Positions 56,939-64,000 of a DNA stretch of 64,000 nt are shown one piece after another; positions within the stretch are counted from its first letter, which is position 1, and each line of letters starts with the position of its first letter. The position numbers and the translations under genes were made by a program. Location of the stretch: assembly GCA_022264855.1 (NCBI GenBank), contig JABYQU010000016.1:1-64000 (forward strand), in the 5' to 3' direction. This stretch comes from Lenzites betulinus. Lineage: Eukaryota; Basidiomycota; Agaricomycetes; Polyporales; Polyporaceae. The notes under the pieces are model-generated. The model worked only from the letters and a program-made list of their open reading frames with translations. It made no database searches and was not told the DNA's origin.

Positions 56939-59900
56939 GGTGGTGGGGAGGGGCGGGGAGGAGGGACGGGGGGAGGAGGAGGAGGGCGAGTAGATATGCA
57001 GCCCGACCTCGACGCCACGCTCGCCATCACCCTCTCCCAATCAGGCCGGTTTTCATTTTCGACCCCCCTCGCTTCCTTTTCCGGCCGCTCCCTCCTCCTC
57101 GCGCCAGCGCCGCGGGACCCCGGCCACTGCCCCCGCCCGCCGCGCGCGCCGCCAATCCCACTGCGCGCGCGATCTCCCGCCCGATCCAGCCGAGTCTGCG
57201 TCCGAGTGTGCGTCCTCCCGCCGAGTGAGCGTCCCGCCTCGCCTCGCTGTGTCTGTGTCCAACTGTTCGTGTGCCGCCTGCGTTCCCTCTCCTCCTCCAG
57301 CTCACTGTCCTCCCGGTCTCGACAGCCCCGGCAGCGTCCTTGCACCACCCTCCACCATCCAAACGTTCCTCCTCCTCCGCGCGCCCGCCCTCGACGCTCG
57401 TGTGCGCCCGATCGTCCCCCCGCGTCCCTCCGCGGCCACGCCCTTACGGCAAGGATCCTCTTTCTCAGCGCGAAGTACTCCGTGCGCGCCCTGCGCCACC
57501 CATGCCGCATTCTCAGCCCTCGCAGCGGCCCCAGCCCGCTTCGAGCCGCCGGTCTGATCCACGCGTACCCTCGCCTTTCTGCGCCCACGCTGCCGCCCCC
57601 GCGCCCTCGCCGGCCCCTGCCACCAGCCCCGCCCGCGCTCGCCGTCACGCGCTGCTCTCGCCACCAGGGCCCACCGCCTCCTGCGCACGCCGCACGGGGA
57701 AATCCAGATCCCAACTCTCTTCCCGCCATTCAGTCGCCCTCCCACTCGCAGCCCGCGGCCTTCTCCCGCTCCTCTCGTCCCCTGGCGCCCCCGCATGCAT
57801 GCCGCCCACCCACCCCTCACAGCCCGCCCGCGCTCCCGCGCTGCGGCGTGCCGCCTCGAGGCCTGCTGTCGCTGCTCGCAGCACCGGCTCCTTCCCCGCC
57901 TGCGCACCCTGACGCGCCCGCGTCTCTCGCCGGCCGCAGCGGACGCGTGCGTCGAGACCCCCTTCCCTCGGGTTCCGCCGTCCGCCCGCGGGCTGCGCCA
58001 GCCCCAGTGCGTGCGTGCGTGCGACGCGCACCGCGCGCACGCCTCGTGGCCGCAACAGCACCCCGCGCGGGCTTCTTTGGGCGCCTCCGCGCGTTCGCGG
58101 TCGCCCGCCCAAGCTCCCCAGGCTCCCGTCCGCGCGTCCCCGTCCGTCCCGCCGCCGCGTGCCGCCCGATAAGTAGGGCCCGGGTTCCCGCGCGCGCGCT
58201 AGGCACTCTCCCACGCGCCCGTCGGCGGACGCACGGCTTCTCAGATGACCTCCAGCGGGGCCCTCCGCGCGCGCGCCCGCCGTGCGGCGTGCGGCGGGCG
58301 CGATGCGGGCCATGGACCATGGGGCGCGGGCGATTGTCGGGGGTTCGCACAGGGCATGGGGCGCTGGAGCTTGGCAGGAGCTTCGGGCGCGCGGGTCGCG
58401 CGAGGTCGGAGGGGCGCAGCGTGGCGGCGAGCACGCCTCGCGGCAGCCGCACGCCCTCTCCGCAGCCCGCCTTCTCCTTCTCTACCACTGTGGCGCCCAG
58501 GACGCGCGCGGGCCGCTGCGGCCGGGCAGCGCGCGGGACCGGGGCACCGGAAAAGGCAAGGGGCGGGGACGCGCGGGGGCGTGGCCGGGGTCCCGCGCGG
58601 GCGGACGCCCCTTTCTATTTGCGGGGACGTGCGCTCGCGGTGGCGGACGGGGTGACACATGCCGCACGGCGCGCGGGCAGCTGTCGCGGGCTCAACGGAA
58701 TACCCGCCGGGGCCCCCGCCCGCGCCGTCCCACGCCGCCCGCCCACGTGTCCCCGAGCCGCCGCCCGTCCCCAGCGCGACCTTCTCTCCGACCCCGCCGC
58801 CCACCACGCCGCCCACGCTCTGGGAGTCTGGGCCTACCCACCCGCCCGCCGCCGCCCGCCGCTCCCGGCCCGGGCGCGGTGCGCGCACGGGCCCGTTCAG
58901 CCTCTTCCATTCCGCCGCACCCGACGACGCCGCGTGCACGCACTGGGCACCCGACGACGACCGCGGCGACGCGCGCACTGGGCTGGGCCGTGCGACTGGC
59001 AACGCGCGACGGCGACGTCACCGCCAGCGCATCGCGATCAGGCCGCCTGCGGCGCCGGTGGCTCTCTCTCCGCGCGCGCGCCCGCGACGTGCGTGGAGAG
59101 CCCGCTCGGTGACAGGCCAGGCTGGGGCCTCGCGGCGTCCGCGCGCCCAGAGGGCCAGAGACGCAGCGTCGGCGGAGCGCGCGCGGTTCTCGCGCGTCGC
59201 CGGCCACCCACGATCGCGGGTCGATGGGCAGGCACACGCCGGACTCGCCCGCCCATCAGCGCACGCACCCCCATGGCGCGGTGCCAACGAGGCACCCACG
59301 CACCCACGCGCGCCTGCCGTGCGGCGGAGGGGCGGGGCTGTTCAGGGTGGGAGCGCCATTCCTGACGCGACGCGCGCGTGGGAGGCGGTGCGCGCGCGCG
59401 GCGAGCGAGTTGCCGCTGCGGGACGGGCGCGCGCGCGGGCCGCCGTAGGAACCTGGAACCTGCAGTTTGGACCCCGCACTCGGCGGACGCTGCTGCTGCT
59501 GCTTGGTGAATCGCAACTCAAACCCCTGCAGCGCGCGATTCGCGAATCCCGGCCGCGCGCAGCCCGCCGTGCCCACTGCATGCGCCTCTACGCGTCCTCG
59601 GTCACCAGACGCACGCCATCTATCTGATCCTCCATCGCCCCGCCCGCGCGTGCGCATCGTGCGCCGGCGGCCGCCCTCGGCGCCGCCGTGATCCACTCGC
59701 TCTGGCATCACTGCGTCGTGTCGACGCTGCCCCGACCGCCGACCGCGCTCGCCTTCCTTCCTGATTCCCCTTGGGCCTCTCTGCCAGTGCCAGTGGCTGT
59801 CGATGTCTAATGATCCGGCAGCCCCGGCTCCCCGCTCGCGTCGACGCCCGCGCGCCTGCCCAGTGCCGAGCAGCTGCAGAACAAGACCGAGCCCGAACGG

Positions 59901-61506
59901 GTCGCGTGCAGATGGCCATGGCCGCCGCTCCTCCTCCTCCGCTGCGTCCGCACACGCACGCGGACGCGGACTCCCATCGCGCGCATCGAGCCGCGTCGTC
60001 GACCATCGCGGGTGCCTCGCTTCGCCCGGCAGCCAGCTGCGTTCGCATGCGCATGCCCCATCTCGCCGCACGCCGCACGCTCGCCCTCCTCGGCTCCTGC
60101 GCGGGCACCGTGACCATGCATATGCGCGTCGTCCGCGCCGGTGCCTCGCCGTCCACGTCACCCGTCCAACTCCAAGTCCTTCGCCCGCCCGCCCACCTCG
60201 CTTCGCGCTTCGCGCTTCTCGCGCACTCCGGTCACCGAACTCTGCTGCTGCACTCTGACCGGGACCTCTGCGCCCATCCCCCTCATCTGCATCCGCACCA
60301 GCACCCCTGCGCACAGATCTTCCATCTGCGCATCGCCACCACGCGCCGCAGGTCGACCCTACTCACAGGCCACCGCGCGCACGCGCCCACCAAGTTCAGC
60401 CCCAGCCGCGGTCTCGGTCTCGGTCCCCGCCCAAGCACAAGCGTCCGTCCCCGTCTTCCCGAGGCCCCCGATCTCCCCTCCCCTGCTTCTCCACGTTCGC
60501 CTGGTCCTCGCCATCCACACCAGCCACACCACGCCCTCGCCAACCCCGCCAACCGCCTTCTCGAGCTCTCCGCCCGCCGCGGTCAGACGTTCCAGCGCCT
60601 CCGCCTGCTCCTCATGTGCCTCGCCTTCCAGCCGCCCTTCCCAACGCTTCGCGAATACTGCCTCCGAGCGGGCCTCCCGCACGCCTCGTTCTCGACTCTG
60701 CCAGTGCGAGCGCTAGCGCTGCGGGCCGCGCGTCGGGTGCTGCAGCCCTGCGTGCGCATCGCGAAGAACCCTAGACACGTCGTTTCCGTGCGCCGTCCCC
60801 GTTGGCGCTACAGATCTTGCAGCCTGAGCGGGGTGCTGAGGCCTGAGGCTCAGGATGGGCCGCAGCATCCCGCCGGATACGACACAACTGCCGCCGCTGT
60901 GTCTCTGCGTCGTCTGCGAAACTGGTCCCCGCCGCGCAGGGTTCCGGCGACACGCAGAAAAAGTACCCTCCGATGACGACGGTAACGATCCATCTCACAG
61001 CATTGCCTCTCCTCCGTGTTCCGTCTCGGCCGGACTCCGCTCTGACCTGACCTGACCTGGGTCCTGACGAGCACACCGGCAACACAGCACAGCAGCTGCA
61101 CAGGTCGTGCCCGCGGCACCTCGACTGCCGCGGACGCTCCCGCCCGTACCGCATCATACCGCAGAGACAACTGACCGACCCGCCGCCCGCCGCCGGAGGT
61201 TGAAGCGCTCAACTCGTCGCCCCGCTCGATGGGAGGTGACGCCAGCCGACGACGCGGAGGTTTATGCTCAAAATACCTCAAGCCGCCGGCATACCGCAAA
61301 CAACGCGCTCTTGTCCTCGCAAGCGCGGCATCGTACACCTGCCAGCATCGCGTCCGACCAGGCGCGCCCCTCTCGTGCCCCGCGTCCGCTACGACACGCC
61401 TATTACCTTTACACCTGAAGCTTGAAGCCTGAAGCCCGCCCGGGACCCCCACCGCCCGATCTCCCCTCCGCCCTCCGCCGCCCATCCGTCCCTCAACGCA
61501 CACGTC

Positions 61507-61534
61507 TATCCATCCATCTATCCATCCATCCATC
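61507..61534 (+). repeat. Tetranucleotide microsatellite (ATCC/ATCT)
   Basis: An interrupted run of tatccatccatctatccatc and further atcc units. Confidence 0.9.
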
Positions 61535-62480
61535 GACGCCGGATCTCCCGCACCCCGCATCCCGCACCGCAACACCCCTCGAGCTTCTAGGATCCTCAAG
61601 GCACGCACCGCGCCCACCACGCTGCACCGCACGCGCCCGCGCACAAGTCCAACATGGACTTGTGGACCCCACCCACCGCGCCCGCGCCCCTCGCCGTGGT
61701 CACGCGCCCGCACCGCGGTTCTAGCCCGCACGCGTCATCGTCATACGTGCTACGCCGGTCGGAGGACCCCGCCCGCCAGGCTCCAGTCCAACGGGAACGT
61801 GGCGGGCGCGCCGCACGCCGCACGCCCCAGATTCCGACTCGGACGAATTCAGCTGCTAGCGCGGTAAGTACGTGCTGTGGCCGGGACCGCCGCGCGCCGG
61901 AGCGCGTCACGCGCCCGAGCGGGCTCCCGTCGGGATCGGGAGGGAGCGGCGCAGTGCGTGGCGCATCCGCGCCCAATGTCCACAATCCACAGGGGACCAC
62001 CGATACGGACTGACGGGCGCACGGGCGCACGGACGGGCGAATGTGCACGCGGACTGCACCCCGCCGTACTGAACCCCGCCACGCAGCCGCACTCGAGACG
62101 CAGACACATGCGCATGCGGTCCAGCGGCTGCAGCACCAGCGTGCGCGCCCACGCCCCGGGCTTCGCGCGTCCGCGTCCTGCTTCTTGCTTCTGCCCCGCC
62201 GCGCGGCTGCGGGCCCCTCGCCTGCGGGCGTGCGCATGCAGACGCAGCGCAGGGTTACGTCGTGCGGCGCGGCGCGGCGGTGGTGCGGCGTGCACGCCCC
62301 CGTCCCCGTCATCCCTCTGTACATGTGCGGCCTCCGCGGACTTCGGCTATGGCCACTGGCAGCAGGTGGGTGCACTGGGACCTGGGTGATGCTCGGCGCT
62401 CGCAGCTTGCGCGGGCCATGTGATCGCGCCCGTGGGGCTGTCTAATGTCTATGCGTGGCTGGGCTGGGGTCTCGGAGCCG

Positions 62481-62518
62481 CTGTGTCTATGCCTGTGTCT
62501 GTGTCTATGCCTGTGTGC
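62481..62518 (+). repeat. Short tandem repeat, tgtgtctatgcc-type
   Basis: Words tgtgtctatgcc and tgtgtctg repeat about three times. Confidence 0.8.
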
Positions 62519-63811
62519 GGGGACCTGGGAGCCAGGAACCGAGACCTGGGAACCTGGGACCTGCGTCCGAAACGGAACTCACGCCCCGCCCAGCCGCCGC
62601 GTGCCCTTGCCTTCCCCCGCTCTCGGGAGATGCACGGTCGCCCCCCGCGCACTGCACTGCCGTATCCTGGCTACGCTCCTGGGCGCACTGCCGACGGCGA
62701 CGGAGACGGAGACGGCGATAACGTCTGTCGTCTGTCTTCCTGGGGCGCTGGCTGCGTTCGCTCATCACTCATCACTCCTCACTCGACTCGATTCGCTGGA
62801 GCGGCGTATGCGTATGTGGTTGCACAGCGGTCCCGGTATCGCCGTGCCCCCACCGCACCTCGAGGCGGATCGTCACTGGGGCACGCAGCGACCCACTCCT
62901 AGCCAGCGGGAGACCGCATGAGGTGCCCGTGCGTGTGTGTGCGAACGCAGCCGTGCACACACACGCACGCGCGCTCAACTGCACCCGCACACCGCACACC
63001 TACCGCTGACGCGCTTCCCGCCCGCGCCCCGGCAGGCGGCGTTCTGCGCGTGGAAAGCGGAAAAGGGGAACGAACCTGCGATCTGCAACCCGTCCGCCGG
63101 ACTCTAGACTGCCCCGCGCGCGCGCGGGGGCGCCCCGGGCGGAGGGGGGGCGTAGCGGCCTTACGTCGTGCGCCTCGAGGACGCGCTTCGCACATGGGCG
63201 CGCGAAGCGCGAAGTGCGAAGGGCTCGAAGTGTGGTTGGGCAGCAGCTCGCTTGCGCGTGCGCTCCCTCCCTCCGTCCCCGCGCGCGATCGCGCGGCGGC
63301 CATCTGGTCAGCGGGTCATCTGGCCAGGGGATGCTTTTCCGTCGCGCGCATTTGCGGTGTGGTGGTTCGCCGCCGAGGCGGCTCCCGCGGCTGCTACTTA
63401 TCGATCTATCGATCTGTATTCTGTTCGGTGTGCTGCAGCTGCAGGTGGCCTGGTGCACGGGAAGGTGAAGTCCGCTGCGTGCCTTTTCGAATTTGAACGT
63501 CTGGTGTGGGTTCGAATTGTGAGAGACGAACAAGGTGAGTGCTGAGGTAGGCAGACCCTTTGTATTATCTGCCGCGTCGAGTATATCATAATCATACGAC
63601 CATGGTATACCGTGGCTACGCGTGAAGGTGATTTGCACGGGCTTGCGCACAGGACTTCAGCGGTAGGTCCCTCGACTGGCCAAGGCAAGCGGACGATCAC
63701 ATTTGCTCCAAAATTCGTGCCTACGAGCGGCACGCCTACAAGATACAAAGCTCACAACCTAGCGTACACAATTTAGCGACGGTATCCCCACCCTCCCCAC
63801 GTCGGCGCATC

Positions 63812-64000
63812 TCAATTGACCGTCGAGAACTTGTACGTCGTCGCCCAGTTGTAGTCTTTCCCGGGGTAGTCTGCACACACACGCCGTCAGCGTTCTGCAC
63901 GCAACACAACATACCACAACAAGCATGGACGCACAGATCTGGTCGACATGCCACTCCGGCGTGTTAATCGCGTCGATGTACCCCTCGTGCTCGATCGCGA
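63812..64000 (-). CDS. Probable aldose 1-epimerase, C-terminal exons (partial)
   Basis: The gene runs off the right edge of the window. The penultimate exon ends IEHEGYIDAINTPEWHVDQI. After an intron with a GTGCGT donor, the last exon reads YYPGKDYNWATTYKFSTVN and stops at 63812. The pattern Y-x-D-A-I-N-x-P-x-W followed by P-G-x-x-Y-x-x-x-T-x-Y-K-F-S matches the C-terminus of galactose-mutarotase-like aldose 1-epimerases, which interconvert alpha and beta anomers of sugars. Only about 40 residues are visible, so the assignment is tentative. The 3' flank faces the GC-rich region. Confidence 0.55.

Larger units (their letters stand above)
57000..63811. other. 6.8-kb very GC-rich region without a recognisable gene
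   Basis: Plus-strand C-rich, CpG-rich DNA upstream of the zinc-finger gene. Long open frames on both strands, including one spanning 56,243-59,365, arise because stop codons are rare at this base composition. Their translations are Arg/Pro/Ala-rich without any domain. It contains simple repeats but no satellite A, satellite B or 35-bp palindrome. It could hold a long 5' leader, a non-coding RNA or fast-evolving genes that I cannot see. Confidence 0.5.

Noticed and set aside
56243..59365. 1,040-codon open reading frame on the plus strand
   Set aside because: It overlaps the real zinc-finger gene on the other strand and runs through very GC-rich DNA. The translation is Arg/Pro/Ala-rich without domains, as expected from stop-codon scarcity.
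1..64000. tRNA, rRNA and viral genes
   Set aside because: GTTCGAATC-like words (for example near 34,463 and 63,510) lie in coding or unstructured DNA without a cloverleaf partner. No rRNA block or viral gene was recognised by eye. A covariance-model scan would be decisive.

Overview
The window looks like a chromosome segment from an Agaricomycete (mushroom-forming basidiomycete), most likely a wood- or litter-decay species. The reasons are many short GT-AG introns (about 45-70 bp), GC-rich coding DNA, densely packed genes on both strands, and a family set typical of these fungi: a CBM1-GH10 xylanase, a GH3, a GH92, an HbrB-family TORC2 subunit and a DNAJC3/P58-type chaperone. The order is inferred. 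No species can be named from the sequence alone.

Layout. Positions 1-7,200 are repeat-rich and gene-poor. They hold a degenerate ~150-bp satellite, a ~0.9-kb segment duplicated at 19.7-20.6 kb, a 55-bp palindromic GC satellite (2.76-3.30 and 6.18-6.71 kb) and two recognisable broken genes: prefoldin subunit 6 with one in-frame stop, and the C2/EF-hand part of a phosphatidylserine decarboxylase with a 1-bp deletion. Positions 7,237-15,350 form a distinctive module. It has an intact nine-exon gene for a ParB/sulfiredoxin-fold protein, an intact BAH-PHD-like gene, a second BAH-PHD-like gene broken by one frameshift, and four blocks (16 copies) of a 35-bp palindrome at the gene flanks and inside one intron. 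I consider this the most unusual part of the window. Positions 15.4-18.5 kb hold non-coding repeats, a putative solo LTR, and a compact LTR element with 182-bp LTRs and a perfect 5-bp target duplication. Positions 18.6-23.6 kb return to satellites, the second copy of the duplication and two more gene remnants.

From about 24 kb the sequence is ordinary euchromatin. A small secreted Kre9/Knh1-like protein gene is followed by a carbohydrate-active group: GH92 alpha-mannosidase and GH3 glycosidase (divergent, each with its own TATA box) and a CBM1-GH10 xylanase. Then come IMP dehydrogenase, a coiled-coil protein with a C-terminal Cys/His motif, the ER co-chaperone DNAJC3/P58, a membrane-anchored amidohydrolase, the TORC2 subunit HbrB/Bit61, a frameshifted protein-kinase-like gene and a zinc-finger regulator. 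A 6.8-kb very GC-rich stretch without a recognisable gene follows. The window ends in the 3' exons of a probable aldose 1-epimerase.

Exon boundaries were derived by eye from GT/AG signals, reading-frame continuity and family conservation. They are reliable where phases close exactly (ParB-like, BAH-PHD-like, prefoldin, GH92) and approximate elsewhere.
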